Of a DNA stretch of 64,000 nucleotides, positions 1 to 7,275 are shown piece by piece (position 1 is the first letter of the stretch; every line of letters begins with the position of its first letter). Under the pieces are notes generated by a model, which was not told the DNA's origin, searched no databases, and saw only the letters and a list, made by a program, of their open reading frames with translations. A program made the position numbers and the translations under genes. The stretch is from Desulfurivibrionaceae bacterium. Lineage in GTDB: Bacteria > Desulfobacterota > Desulfobulbia > Desulfobulbales > VMSU01. The DNA is taken from assembly GCA_030145275.1 (NCBI GenBank), contig JAQYVV010000007.1, forward strand, positions 62,001 through 126,000, in the 5' to 3' direction.

Positions 1-514
1 ATGAGGCACTTGGTCCTTTATCCCCTTCACTTTCGCCAAACTTAACCGCATCACCCTCATTCAGGTCTGTAATCTTCATGTCTTTCAGCGCATTTTCGTG
101 AAAGTAAATCTCCCGCCCTTCAGGGGTTGCTATAAAACCATAATATTCAAACGGAAAAACTTTCTTAACGACACCTTCCCCACTACTAAGAACCGCTCCT
201 TCCTGCACTTTCACAGTCTGGCGCCTTTTGCGCTGAAGTTCCTTCAACTGCTGCCCCATTGTATCAAAAGCTTCCCCAAGCAAGACCCTAACTTTTTCCC
301 CTTTTCTTTTGACAACAACCGTATCATTGGGCACAGAGGCCACCACAATTAGTTCATAGCCCCCCTCTTTATGATGCCGGGTACCTTCAATTGTCACCCG
401 CAGATTGTGAACAAGACCGGGATGATGCCTAGAAAGGCGCTCTTTTTCATTCTCTATCTTATCTTGCCATACCTTTCTAATGTCAAGATTACGACCTTCA
501 ACCTGAAGTTCCAT
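1..514 (-). CDS. HPF/RaiA-type ribosome hibernation factor with C-terminal cold-shock domain (3' end outside window)
   Basis: Reading the minus strand from the ATG at 514 gives an open frame of 171 codons that runs off the left edge. The start is set by GGAGG at 521-525, six bases upstream; an in-frame ATG at 520 touches that site and is less likely. The first ~100 residues (MELQVEGRNLDIRKVW, then HNLRVTIEGTRHHKEGGYEL) match the S30AE/HPF fold that binds the decoding centre of idle ribosomes. Residues ~125-170 look like a cold-shock OB fold, with GVVKKVFPFEYYGFI followed by EIYFHENAL. This HPF plus cold-shock layout is known in proteobacteria; the ribosome role is inferred from family. The C-terminus is not visible. 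Confidence 0.8.
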   Translation of the reverse strand, partial: MELQVEGRNLDIRKVWQDKIENEKERLSRHHPGLVHNLRVTIEGTRHHKEGGYELIVVASVPNDTVVVKRKGEKVRVLLGEAFDTMGQQLKELQRKRRQTVKVQEGAVLSSGEGVVKKVFPFEYYGFIATPEGREIYFHENALKDMKITDLNEGDAVKFGESEGDKGPSAS

Positions 515-736
515 ATACATCCTCCATGGTTCTAGTATTAAAAAGCCTGTGCACTGAGACTCCTGCACAGATCCGGTGTAAAACAACTTTACCCTATAAT
601 AGCATAAACACGCAAAACTAATCCAGCACGTTTTATCTTAATTTTTTTACCCACCGAACATCGATCAGTCTCAACAAAGATACATTCCCTGTTAGCGATC
701 AATTAAGTACACCTAAGATTGCATAACCCCGAGTCC

Positions 737-844
737 GTAAGCGTTTCAGGGACACCCCGATGTGCGTGATCGAACCACGCGATTATACCCCCTGTATATC
801 ACGGGGTTCGATCACGTGCAGCGGGGTGTTCATGGAGCGCTTAC
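737..844. repeat. Palindromic repeat family A, copy A1
   Basis: Long imperfect inverted repeat in the 337-bp gap between the hibernation factor gene and nagZ. The outer arms are GTAAGCG and CGCTTAC; inner arms include ACACCCC/GGGGTGT and GTGATCGAACC/GGTTCGATCAC, and the tip lies around 778-800. It ends 7 bp from the nagZ stop codon (852-854), so it could fold at the 3' end of the nagZ message. The rest of the gap (515-736) is AT-rich leader sequence in which I see nothing definite. Confidence 0.75.
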
Positions 845-851
845 CATTCCC

Positions 852-1856
852 TTAATCCGCATACTGCTCTCGAACCTTGCTTTGCCTCAACAAGGCAAGA
901 CTGACTGATTCCATCTCAAAAACACCATCCTTCCAAGCTTTCTCAAAAGCGCCCAAGGCCTTTCTCACCTTGTCATGATCCTGGCAGATAAGCATTAGAT
1001 CGGCTCCGGCCAAAAAGGACCCTAAAGCCGGATTTTCTCCATGCTCTGTATTTTCTATCGCACCCATCTCAAGATCATCGGTAATAACAAGTCCTTCATA
1101 TCCGATTCTTTCCCGTAAAATCCCCTGAAGAACGGGGCGAGACAAGGTCGCTGGGCGTTTATGATCCAGTTGTTCATAAATAGCATGGGAGGTCATAAAA
1201 GATGCAACATCCGCCGCACATGCCGCCTCAAAAGGGATAAGATCAGAGGCGAGCAAACTTTCACGGCTCGATGCAACAAAAGGTAGTTCATGGTGTGGAT
1301 CGAGAACGGCTCTACCTAGTCCGGGGAAATGCTTCACACAGGCAGCCACTCCTCCTTTTTGCATTTCAGCAACCACCAGCACCCCCAAATGAGACACCAG
1401 ATCTGGATCAGCCCCCAGGCACCTTTTTTCCATGAAATATCCCTGGCCTGACGGACAAATGTCCAGAACGGGAGCCAGGTTCATGTTGACCCCGACTTCC
1501 TTCAATTCCTTTGCACAGGTCCTGGCGTACTCCCCAAGCAGCTCCTCACAATTGCCAGCCTCGGCAAGCTGTCTTTGATCTGGAAACTGGGTAAAGGGCG
1601 GGGGAAGGCGGGTAACACTGCCCCCCTCCTGGTCTATAGAAATAAGAGGTTTAGGAAGATTACTGGCAAGACAGGTTTTGCTGAGGGAAGCACATAGTTC
1701 TTTAAGCTGTTCACGGCTTTCCACATTTCTCTTGAACAAAATAAAATTATGCACCCCATCTTTTTGAATAAGATCTATTGTCGACTCATCAAGCCTGGTG
1801 CCGGGAATACCGATCATAAAAAGGCTGCCAAGGGCCGGAGGTAAATTATCAATCAT
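852..1856 (-). CDS. nagZ: Beta-N-acetylhexosaminidase, glycoside hydrolase family 3 (NagZ-like)
   Basis: Predicted to remove N-acetylglucosamine from peptidoglycan fragments during cell-wall recycling. The ~334-residue protein has the family landmarks: IDQEGG near residue 75, KHFPG near 175, the catalytic loop DPHHELP (Asp-His acid/base dyad) near 186, and TDDLEMGAI near 259 carrying the nucleophilic Asp. Length fits single-domain NagZ. I start at the ATG at 1856, because a longer frame from 1892 only adds residues inside queC. This ATG overlaps the queC stop by a few bases, so the two genes are probably translationally coupled. No signal peptide is seen, which fits a cytoplasmic recycling enzyme. 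Confidence 0.85.
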   Translation of the reverse strand: MIDNLPPALGSLFMIGIPGTRLDESTIDLIQKDGVHNFILFKRNVESREQLKELCASLSKTCLASNLPKPLISIDQEGGSVTRLPPPFTQFPDQRQLAEAGNCEELLGEYARTCAKELKEVGVNMNLAPVLDICPSGQGYFMEKRCLGADPDLVSHLGVLVVAEMQKGGVAACVKHFPGLGRAVLDPHHELPFVASSRESLLASDLIPFEAACAADVASFMTSHAIYEQLDHKRPATLSRPVLQGILRERIGYEGLVITDDLEMGAIENTEHGENPALGSFLAGADLMLICQDHDKVRKALGAFEKAWKDGVFEMESVSLALLRQSKVREQYAD

Positions 1857-2595
1857 GATATACCGCCGGATCTTTTCTGCCGGCATCGGCAAACCCCTTT
1901 AGGCGCAAAAGGCAGGCCTCGCAATGTCCACAAGCCTTGCCTTCAGAGTTAGGATCGTAACAGGAATGAGTCTCAGCGTAGTCAACGCCCAGCGAGCTAC
2001 CCAGATTAATGATTTCTTTTTTACTCAAATGCAGAAGGGGAGCATGGATGCTAAATTTACGCCCACTGCTAACACCTGCTTTTGTGCCCAAATTTGCCAT
2101 ATTCTCAAACGCTGCCAAAAATTCAGGGCGACAATCGGGATAGCCTGAGTAATCCATCACATTAACACCAATAAAAACATCAAAAGCTCCGACAGTCTCG
2201 GCCCAGGCCATGGCGTGGGTCAAAAATATGCTGTTTCTTCCCGGCACGTAAGTGACAGGAATAGAGTCTGCATTCTCAGATGCTTTTTCCCCCGGCACTT
2301 CCTCCAGACTCTCCTTTTTTGGCACTATGAGATCTGAGGTCAATGCAGATCCTCCGATTTTATCAAGGTCAAGACGAAGAATGAGGTGCTTTTCGGCGCC
2401 ATATTTTTCAGCATTTCGGGCCGCCTTTTCCAGCTCGACAATTTGCTTCTGCCCATAGGAAAAGCTGAGGCAGTAGCAGCGGAAGCCTTTAGCTCGGGCA
2501 GCCGCTAAAACAGTGGTGGAATCAAGACCGCCGCTCAGCAACACGACCGCTTTTTTAAGATCCGTATCCGGTTTATTTAATGGTGAAGTGGGCAT
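1849..2595 (-). CDS. queC: 7-cyano-7-deazaguanine synthase QueC
   Basis: ATP-dependent conversion of 7-carboxy-7-deazaguanine to preQ0 in queuosine synthesis. The PP-loop SGGLDSTT lies near residue 21. The C-terminal zinc site is visible as CYDPNSEGKACGHCEAC (four Cys) near residues 212-228. VTYVPGRNSIFL and VDYAETHSC are also typical. Length 248 aa fits the family. No clear Shine-Dalgarno precedes the ATG at 2595, but the N-terminus reads well from it. It is probably first in a two-gene unit with nagZ. No other queuosine gene is in the window. Confidence 0.93.
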   Translation of the reverse strand: MPTSPLNKPDTDLKKAVVLLSGGLDSTTVLAAARAKGFRCYCLSFSYGQKQIVELEKAARNAEKYGAEKHLILRLDLDKIGGSALTSDLIVPKKESLEEVPGEKASENADSIPVTYVPGRNSIFLTHAMAWAETVGAFDVFIGVNVMDYSGYPDCRPEFLAAFENMANLGTKAGVSSGRKFSIHAPLLHLSKKEIINLGSSLGVDYAETHSCYDPNSEGKACGHCEACLLRLKGFADAGRKDPAVYHD

Positions 2596-2664
2596 TATTT
2601 AATACTACTGTTTTTAACCAACGAAACAGAAAGGTTCTGGTTTAAGTTGATAATATCATCTTTC

Positions 2665-2719
2665 TAGATAACTGTTCCGAGTGTAGGGTCATTTCACGCC
2701 CTACCTGAATAGTTATCTA
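2665..2719. repeat. Palindromic repeat family A, short copy A2
   Basis: Hairpin-forming sequence between queC and sfsA. Arms GATAACTGTTC (2667-2677) and GAATAGTTATC (2707-2717) enclose a second stem GTAGGG/CCCTAC. In reverse it begins TAACTATTCAGGTAGGGC, the same as the outer end and first spacer bases of copy A12, so it is a short member of the same family. Confidence 0.6.
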
Positions 2720-2766
2720 TCCTGTACAATAAACATTTTCCTGCAGTTGCAAAGAAAAAAGAGTTC

Positions 2767-3468
2767 TTATGCCAAAAAATTAATTGGCAGACTTTTGCCC
2801 ACCTCAATCCCCTCTGGACTGACTTCAGCCTGATAGACCAAAAGCTGCACTCCCCTTGACATTGCATTGCGAAGAGTCTCCGCATACAGCGGGTCAATAT
2901 GAGCTGCCGGCATAAAAGCATATCCATCCACACGCTGGACGCAATAAAAGATTACCGCTCCATGTCCAGCCTCTCTTAACCTAATCAAATCTCGTAAATG
3001 CTTTGTTCCCCGGACAGTCACGGCGTCGGGAAACATGGCGATTCCATCTTCAACCAGAGTACAGTTTTTAACCTCGACATATATTTTCTCACCGCCCTTT
3101 AGCAGCAGAAAATCCAACCGACTCCCGGGAAAAACAGTAACCTCCGGGGAAATAGTATCAACCTGGCCTATCTCTTTAACAACATTATTTTCAAGAGCTT
3201 CTCTGACCAGGTGGTTGGTTTTCGAGGTGTTGACCCCAATCCAGGTACCTGCAACTCGGGTCATTTCCAAGGTATGCGGATATTTTCTTTTGGGGTTGTC
3301 CGATACCGAAAGCATCACCTCACAACCGGGCGCAAGACACCCTTTCATACTGCCTGTATTTGGACAATAAACGGTCAGTGATGTTCCGTCCGGCAGGGTG
3401 ACATCGACAAGAAATCGCTTGTAGCGCCTTACAAAAATTGCCGTTTGCAATGGATCTATAAATTTCAT
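2767..3468 (-). CDS. sfsA: SfsA family DNA-binding / sugar fermentation stimulation protein
   Basis: Typical SfsA of 233 aa. N-terminus MKFIDPLQTAIFVRRYKRF, then the nucleic-acid-binding PNTGSMKGCLAPG and the nuclease-like core SRLDFLL ... YVEVKNCTL, with FPDAVTVRGTKHLRDL further on. The family has an OB-like domain plus a restriction-endonuclease-like fold; its cellular role is poorly defined. The start at 3468 is preferred over an upstream start at 3585 because homologues begin here and the extra residues come from repeat DNA. Its first ~40 bp lie in a 76-bp sequence repeated at 5716-5791. Confidence 0.9.
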   Translation of the reverse strand: MKFIDPLQTAIFVRRYKRFLVDVTLPDGTSLTVYCPNTGSMKGCLAPGCEVMLSVSDNPKRKYPHTLEMTRVAGTWIGVNTSKTNHLVREALENNVVKEIGQVDTISPEVTVFPGSRLDFLLLKGGEKIYVEVKNCTLVEDGIAMFPDAVTVRGTKHLRDLIRLREAGHGAVIFYCVQRVDGYAFMPAAHIDPLYAETLRNAMSRGVQLLVYQAEVSPEGIEVGKSLPINFLA

Positions 3469-3506
3469 ACTCAACCACCCATATCTAAAAAGTAAACTAC
3501 CCTGAA
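3431..3506. repeat. 76-bp direct repeat, copy 1 (sfsA start plus decayed flhB-like start)
   Basis: Aligns without gaps to 5716-5791 with about 10 mismatches (~87% identity). The left part is the true 5' end of sfsA. The right part, 3481-3506, is a decayed copy of the start of the flhB-like gene at 5766: ATG has become ATA (3481-3483) and the fourth to fifth codons contain a TAA. It shows that a divergent sfsA/flhB-like junction exists twice, flanking the chemoreceptor block. Confidence 0.85.
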
Positions 3507-3854
3507 CTAACACTGTAAAACAACAATAACCAACTAAGGGTTCGCTCAAAAATAACTTCGCAGAATTGAGGTGTAAATGTGACATAGGTTAAGTCGATTT
3601 GATTGAGTGAAACCGCAGGCGCAGCAAGGCTGCGTTGAGGATTTCGCGATTGAAAATCGGCTTAATATATGTTGCAGTTGCGACTCAAAATGTGAAATTA
3701 TTTTTGTGCGAGCCCTAAATGTAAATGTTTGACAACGCTTCTGATGTGTTCGATCAGGTTGGCGAAGCGTAGTAGTTCTACGTGAGTCAGCCTGATCGCA
3801 CCCCAAGGGCACTTCCGTTGGGCGGGCGCAGCTGGAGTATTGCCGAATATTTAC
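3507..3854. repeat. Palindromic repeat family A, copy A3, interrupted by MITE-like element B
   Basis: Split copy. 3507-3534 matches the spacer of copies A13 and A14 (CTAACACTG...ACAACAATAACCAAC). After the inserted B element, 3718-3854 continues with TGTAAATGTTTGACA and the stem-loop GATCAGG ... CCTGATC, ending CCGAATATTTAC. The outer left end GTAAATATTCG is missing. Directly after it, CTGAAAGCTGTT (3855-3866) matches the flhB-like gene at 5787-5798 except for one base. The element may therefore have landed inside the fossil flhB-like copy, with CTGAA on both sides. From 3870 to 4030 I see nothing further. Confidence 0.65.
3537..3715. mobile_element. MITE-like element B, copy B1 (179 bp)
   Basis: Begins AGGGTTCGCTCAAAAATAA and ends with its near-complement TTATTTTTGTGCGAGCCC(T), giving terminal inverted repeats of ~19 bp with two mismatches. 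TA dinucleotides flank both ends (3535-3536 and 3716-3717). The interior is itself a long hairpin (AAGTCGATTT ... AAAATCGGCTT) around a core AGCAAGGCTGCGTTGAGG. It carries no reading frame of note. It shares size, ends, flanking TA and core with copy B2 at 11324-11503. It interrupts an A element, so it arrived later. Confidence 0.7.
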
Positions 3855-4030
3855 CTGAAAGCTGTTCCAACAGCAACACACGAAAAAAACGGTCGCTGAT
3901 CAAAGCTGGGGTAGCCAGGCACATCCTGTTTTACTAGTTATTTAGTTTAATATATAATATACATTGCTCTTCTCAAAATAGAATATTTCTATTTTAGCCC
4001 AAGAAACACAACAACAAAAAGCGCGTAATA

Positions 4031-4180
4031 TTAGCGCCTTACGACTGAAACCCTGTCACAAAAAACAGATAAGCGAAGACTTCGGATAAGCGAAGACTTC
4101 GAGAATTCCAAAAAAGAACAATGCTCCCAATATGTTGCAGACCACTGTTAAGGCACTTATTTCCGGTTTATCCGGATTAG
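4031..4180 (-). repeat. Repeat family E, copy E1, with 17-bp tandem duplication
   Basis: Read on the minus strand it runs from CTAATCCGGATAAACCGGA (4162-4180) through AAGTGCCTTAACAGTGG to a degenerate right end near 4031 (complement of TTAGCGCCTTAC). Compared with E2 (13825-13940) and E3 (58137-58270) it has a perfect tandem duplication of GATAAGCGAAGACTTCG at 4068-4084 and 4085-4101. It sits just upstream of the chemoreceptor gene and adds a spurious N-terminal extension to that frame. Confidence 0.75.
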
Positions 4181-4233
4181 ACATATATGCACTTCCACGA
4201 CCATTAACTAAATTATTTTCCCGGAGGCAAAGA

Positions 4234-5634
4234 ATGACAACCAATATGTTAACAACCACCAGAGAGACACAGGGTACCAGCAAGTCGGGCTTCAGTATCC
4301 GGGCAAAACTGCTAGGCCTTTTAGTCACAGTAATCTGTCTATGCTCTTTGCTTATTTTTTCTGCAAACAGATACACAGTAAAAAAAGAGATTCAAAAGAT
4401 TAATCAACAGTCCCTGACCGATATTGCCAATACCGCTCTCAACCTTATTGAAGTAAATGGCGGTGACAATGTTGAAAAACTGGCACAAGCCTTCAATAAA
4501 AAAATCAGCATCGGCAAGAGCGGTTTTTTGTTTATCGTGAACTCCAAGGGTAAAATGGTTATTCACAAAAAAGCCCAGGGCAAGACCTGGCTGGAAAAAC
4601 CATTTATCCGCTATTTTGTTGATCATAAAAACGGCTACCTGCGTTATTTAAGCCCCCAAACAAACACCTATAAAGTTGCGGCCTTTCAGCATTACCAGCC
4701 TAAAGACTGGATTGTAGTGGCCGGTTTTTTTGAAGATGACACCCTGGCCGGCCCCTTGGCCAGCATGGCCAGCAAATCATTAATCCTGTTCCTGCCCATG
4801 CTTGTGCTGCTCTTTATATTTTTTGCCTTCTGCCTCAACCTGCTGGTCATTAAGCCAATAAGCCGGATGCAGGAAAAATTGGCTGAGGCCGCGATCCACA
4901 TTTCGACCATCAGCCAGGAACTCTCCTCAGCCAGCACCTCGGTGGCCGAGGGGGCCACCGAACAGGCCGCCTCAATTGAGGAGACCTCCGCCTCTTTGAT
5001 CGAGCTGACCCAGAAGACAAAGCAAAATGCGGAAAACTCCCGCCAGGCAGACACACTCATGCAGGATGAGAACAGGGTTATTGAGCAGGCCAATAATTCC
5101 ATGGGAGATCTGACCAACTCCATGACCGCTATCTCGGAAACCAGCCAGGAGACCCAGAAGATCATCAAGACCATTGATGAAATAGCCTTCCAAACCAATC
5201 TACTGGCCCTAAACGCCGCTGTAGAAGCAGCCAGAGCCGGAGAGGCAGGGGCCGGTTTTGCAGTGGTGGCAGATGAGGTAAGAAACCTGGCCATGCGGGC
5301 CGCAGAGGCGGCCAGGAGCACAGCCACCCTCATCGAAGAGTCAGAGGGGCGGATTCACGAGGGTTCCAGTATAGTTTCCACCACTAATGATGAGTTTTTA
5401 AATGTCCAGAAGAGCGCAGCCAAAATAGGTACGATTATTACAGAAATCTCCTCCGCCTCTGATCAGCAATCCCAAGGTATCGCTCAGATCAACAGGGCCT
5501 TGGAACAGATGGATATAGTGACCCAACGCAACGCCGCCAGCGCCGAAGAATCAGCCGCCTCAGCCCATGAAATGGACGCCCAAGCCAAAGAAATGGAAGA
5601 GGTGGTGGGTGAACTTGTTCGCCTAGTTGGTTGA
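4234..5634 (+). CDS. Methyl-accepting chemotaxis protein with periplasmic Cache-like sensor
   Basis: Membrane chemoreceptor of ~466 aa that would pass ligand signals to CheW/CheA. TM1 is near residues 26-43 and TM2 near 178-200. Between them is a single-Cache-like region ([21 protein letters not shown]). The cytoplasmic hairpin tip [20 protein letters not shown] near residue 315 and flanking heptads are classic. A HAMP domain is not recognisable: after TM2 the sequence passes almost directly into signalling helix. I start at 4234 because CCGGAGG (4221-4227) is well spaced; the frame is open to 4132, but that part is repeat E1. The gene lies inside the block flanked by the 76-bp direct repeats. 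The ligand is unknown. Confidence 0.88.
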   Translation: MTTNMLTTTRETQGTSKSGFSIRAKLLGLLVTVICLCSLLIFSANRYTVKKEIQKINQQSLTDIANTALNLIEVNGGDNVEKLAQAFNKKISIGKSGFLFIVNSKGKMVIHKKAQGKTWLEKPFIRYFVDHKNGYLRYLSPQTNTYKVAAFQHYQPKDWIVVAGFFEDDTLAGPLASMASKSLILFLPMLVLLFIFFAFCLNLLVIKPISRMQEKLAEAAIHISTISQELSSASTSVAEGATEQAASIEETSASLIELTQKTKQNAENSRQADTLMQDENRVIEQANNSMGDLTNSMTAISETSQETQKIIKTIDEIAFQTNLLALNAAVEAARAGEAGAGFAVVADEVRNLAMRAAEAARSTATLIEESEGRIHEGSSIVSTTNDEFLNVQKSAAKIGTIITEISSASDQQSQGIAQINRALEQMDIVTQRNAASAEESAASAHEMDAQAKEMEEVVGELVRLVG

Positions 5635-5681
5635 GATTTGGATAAGTAATAAGAGCGTTAAACGCTGTGTCGTTCAGCAAG

Positions 5682-5717
5682 GTGATACTCAACAAGTAAT
5701 CTTTCGTCGAGTATCAC
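5682..5717. terminator. Hairpin downstream of chemoreceptor gene
   Basis: GTGATACTC (5682-5690) pairs perfectly with GAGTATCAC (5709-5717) over an 18-nt loop, followed by a short A-rich run. A smaller palindrome AGCGTTAAACGCT lies at 5653-5665. Possible transcription end for the gene stopping at 5634, but without the usual U tract on this strand. The right arm abuts the 76-bp repeat. Confidence 0.35.
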
Positions 5718-5791
5718 AAAAATTGCCGATTGCAATGGCTCTATAAATTTCATACACTACCATCCATGTCTGAAAAGAAATCTCCCCTGAA
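5716..5791. repeat. 76-bp direct repeat, copy 2 (decayed sfsA start plus intact flhB-like start)
   Basis: Counterpart of 3431-3506. On the minus strand, 5754 down to 5716 still reads MKFIEPLQSAIFV, the first residues of SfsA, and then diverges; it is a 5' gene fossil. The right end contains the live ATG of the flhB-like gene. The direct repeats enclose ~2.2 kb with the chemoreceptor, A3, B1 and E1. Confidence 0.85.
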
Positions 5792-6044
5792 GGCTGTTGC
5801 CCTCAGATACGACCAGAAACAAGACGACGCCCCAAAGATAATAGGCAAGGGGCGTGGTCTGGTTGCTGAAAAAATTATTGCCCTGGCGGAAGAACAGGGC
5901 ATCCCGGTCCACAAAGACTCAGATCTGGTGGAAATTCTCTCCCGCCTCAACCTAAACCAGGATATCCCGGAAGAGACCTACCTGGTAGTTTCTGAAATAC
6001 TTGCTTTCATCTACCGGACAAACGAAAATTATAAAAATAGATAA
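5766..6044 (+). CDS. Orphan FlhB/YscU C-terminal-domain protein (FlhX-like)
   Basis: 92 aa matching only the cytoplasmic C-terminal domain of the type III export switch protein FlhB: KAVALRYD, then APKIIGKGRGLVAEKI, AEEQGIPVHKD, and the end IPEETYLVVSEILAF. The membrane domain and the self-cleaving NPTH motif are absent; the protein begins where the cleaved fragment of FlhB would. Such single-domain paralogues are known and can partly replace the FlhB C-domain. The ATG at 5766 is chosen over a TTG at 5730 because the latter lies in the sfsA fossil. No other export-apparatus gene is nearby. The stop codon directly abuts repeat A4. Confidence 0.85.
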   Translation: MSEKKSPLKAVALRYDQKQDDAPKIIGKGRGLVAEKIIALAEEQGIPVHKDSDLVEILSRLNLNQDIPEETYLVVSEILAFIYRTNENYKNR

Positions 6045-6104
6045 GTCGCTATTCAGCGAGGATTGCATCACAAGGGTAAACTCCCAAGCATAACTATTCA
6101 GATG
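6045..6104. repeat. Family A end-spacer-end module, A4
   Basis: Contains two copies of the family end motif, GTCGCTATTCAG (6045-6056) and TAACTATTCAGATG (6091-6104), separated by ~34 bp, but no palindromic arm. It starts at the base after the TAA stop of the flhB-like gene and ends just before the AAGGAGG ribosome site of the next gene, filling most of the gap. Confidence 0.55.
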
Positions 6105-6120
6105 TAAGGAGGACAGACAT

Positions 6121-7275
6121 ATGAAGCATGGAAACCTATTCTGGATAATCTTTCTGCTCATCTTTTTGCCGGTAATTTCTGCGGCTGCGGATAAAGGAGG
6201 CCCATACAGTACGGAACCTATAACCAACAACGGCAAGAAGTGGCGTATCGGCTATTATGAGGGTGGAAACTATATCAACTATCCTGCCAACCTGGTTACT
6301 TTGAGCAACGGCCTTGCGGAACTCAAATGGTTAAACAAATCTTTTCTCCCAGGCTCGAAAGATTTTGTCGATGCAAAATCTTTTTGGAACATAATAAGCC
6401 AAAAAGAGAGCAAATATATCGAATTTATTGAAGAGGCTTTTTGGTCTGCGGATTGGGATCCAAAAAAGAGAGAGCAGACCAAGGCGAGCGCCTTGCAGTA
6501 CCTTGGCAAGGAGAAACTGGATCTGATAATCGCCATGGGAACCTGGGCCGGACAGGACCTTAGCAATAATGCTCACTCTGTCCCTGTTATGGTTGTCTCC
6601 ACTAGTAATCCAGTCCAATCAAAAATTATTGCCAATCACCTGGATTCCGGATTTGATCATGTCCATGCCAAATGTGATCCAACTCGATATCTGCGACAAG
6701 TCAGAACCTTTCACAACATGGTCGGCTTTAAGAAATTAGGTATAGTGTATGAGGACAGCGTTGATGGGCGCACCTACGGTGGAGTCAATGAAGTAAAACA
6801 GGTTGCCAGGGAGAAGTTCTTTGAGGTAGTCAGTTGCGAGGCCCCTTTCTCCGGCATAGATAAAGACGAGGCAACTAAAAGAGTTATTGAGTGTCATGAG
6901 GAGCTGGCGCCAAAAGTAGATGCCCTTTATCTTACGGTGCATCGCGGTATTGAGCACAAACAGATGGCCGAAATCCTGGAGCCGTTGTTTCATAATAAGA
7001 TCCCAACTTTCTCAATGCGTGGACCTGTTGAGGTCAAATATGGAGCACTCATGAGCGTTTCCCGGCAGGGATTTGATGCGGTTGGCAGGTATCATGCCGA
7101 GGTGGCCGCAAAAATCTTCAATGGCGCCAAACCAAGAGACCTGAGCCAAGTTTTCGAAGACCCAAAGAAGATTTCAATCAACATAAAGAGTGCTGAAAAA
7201 ATCAACTTTATTATTCCGCCGGTATTTCTTAAAATCGCAGATGAAATTTTTAAAGATATTGAAGCTCCCGAGTAG
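6121..7275 (+). CDS. Periplasmic ABC-type substrate-binding protein (ABC_sub_bind family)
   Basis: 384 aa with a clear Sec signal (MKHGNLFWIIFLLIFLPVISAAA). The mature part has the two-lobed periplasmic binding fold of the PF04392-like family: GKEKLDLIIAMGTWAGQDL, PVMVVSTSNPVQS, KKLGIVYEDS, VDALYLTVHRGIEHKQM and the closing IPTFSMRGPVEVKYGALMSVS. AAGGAGG at 6106-6112 sets the ATG. No permease or ATPase follows. The next gene is a membrane histidine kinase overlapping its 3' end, so I infer that it works as the extracytoplasmic sensor partner of that kinase. Ligand unknown. Confidence 0.78.
   Translation: MKHGNLFWIIFLLIFLPVISAAADKGGPYSTEPITNNGKKWRIGYYEGGNYINYPANLVTLSNGLAELKWLNKSFLPGSKDFVDAKSFWNIISQKESKYIEFIEEAFWSADWDPKKREQTKASALQYLGKEKLDLIIAMGTWAGQDLSNNAHSVPVMVVSTSNPVQSKIIANHLDSGFDHVHAKCDPTRYLRQVRTFHNMVGFKKLGIVYEDSVDGRTYGGVNEVKQVAREKFFEVVSCEAPFSGIDKDEATKRVIECHEELAPKVDALYLTVHRGIEHKQMAEILEPLFHNKIPTFSMRGPVEVKYGALMSVSRQGFDAVGRYHAEVAAKIFNGAKPRDLSQVFEDPKKISINIKSAEKINFIIPPVFLKIADEIFKDIEAPE

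Noticed and set aside
98-352. Plus-strand 84-aa ORF at the left edge
   Set aside because: It is the antisense shadow of the hibernation factor gene, which has domain matches and a ribosome site; this ORF has neither.
3854-3859. Clean target-site duplication for element A3
   Set aside because: CTGAA occurs on both sides, but the left outer end of the element is missing and one base of the right copy belongs to the element, so a true duplication cannot be claimed.
4056-4376. 106-aa minus-strand ORF ending in the family E peptide
   Set aside because: It runs antisense through the chemoreceptor start and has no start signal; I list it only as part of repeat E1, not as a gene.
4692-5333. 213-aa minus-strand ORF
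   Set aside because: Antisense shadow of the chemoreceptor; the long frame results from codon bias in alanine-rich heptads.
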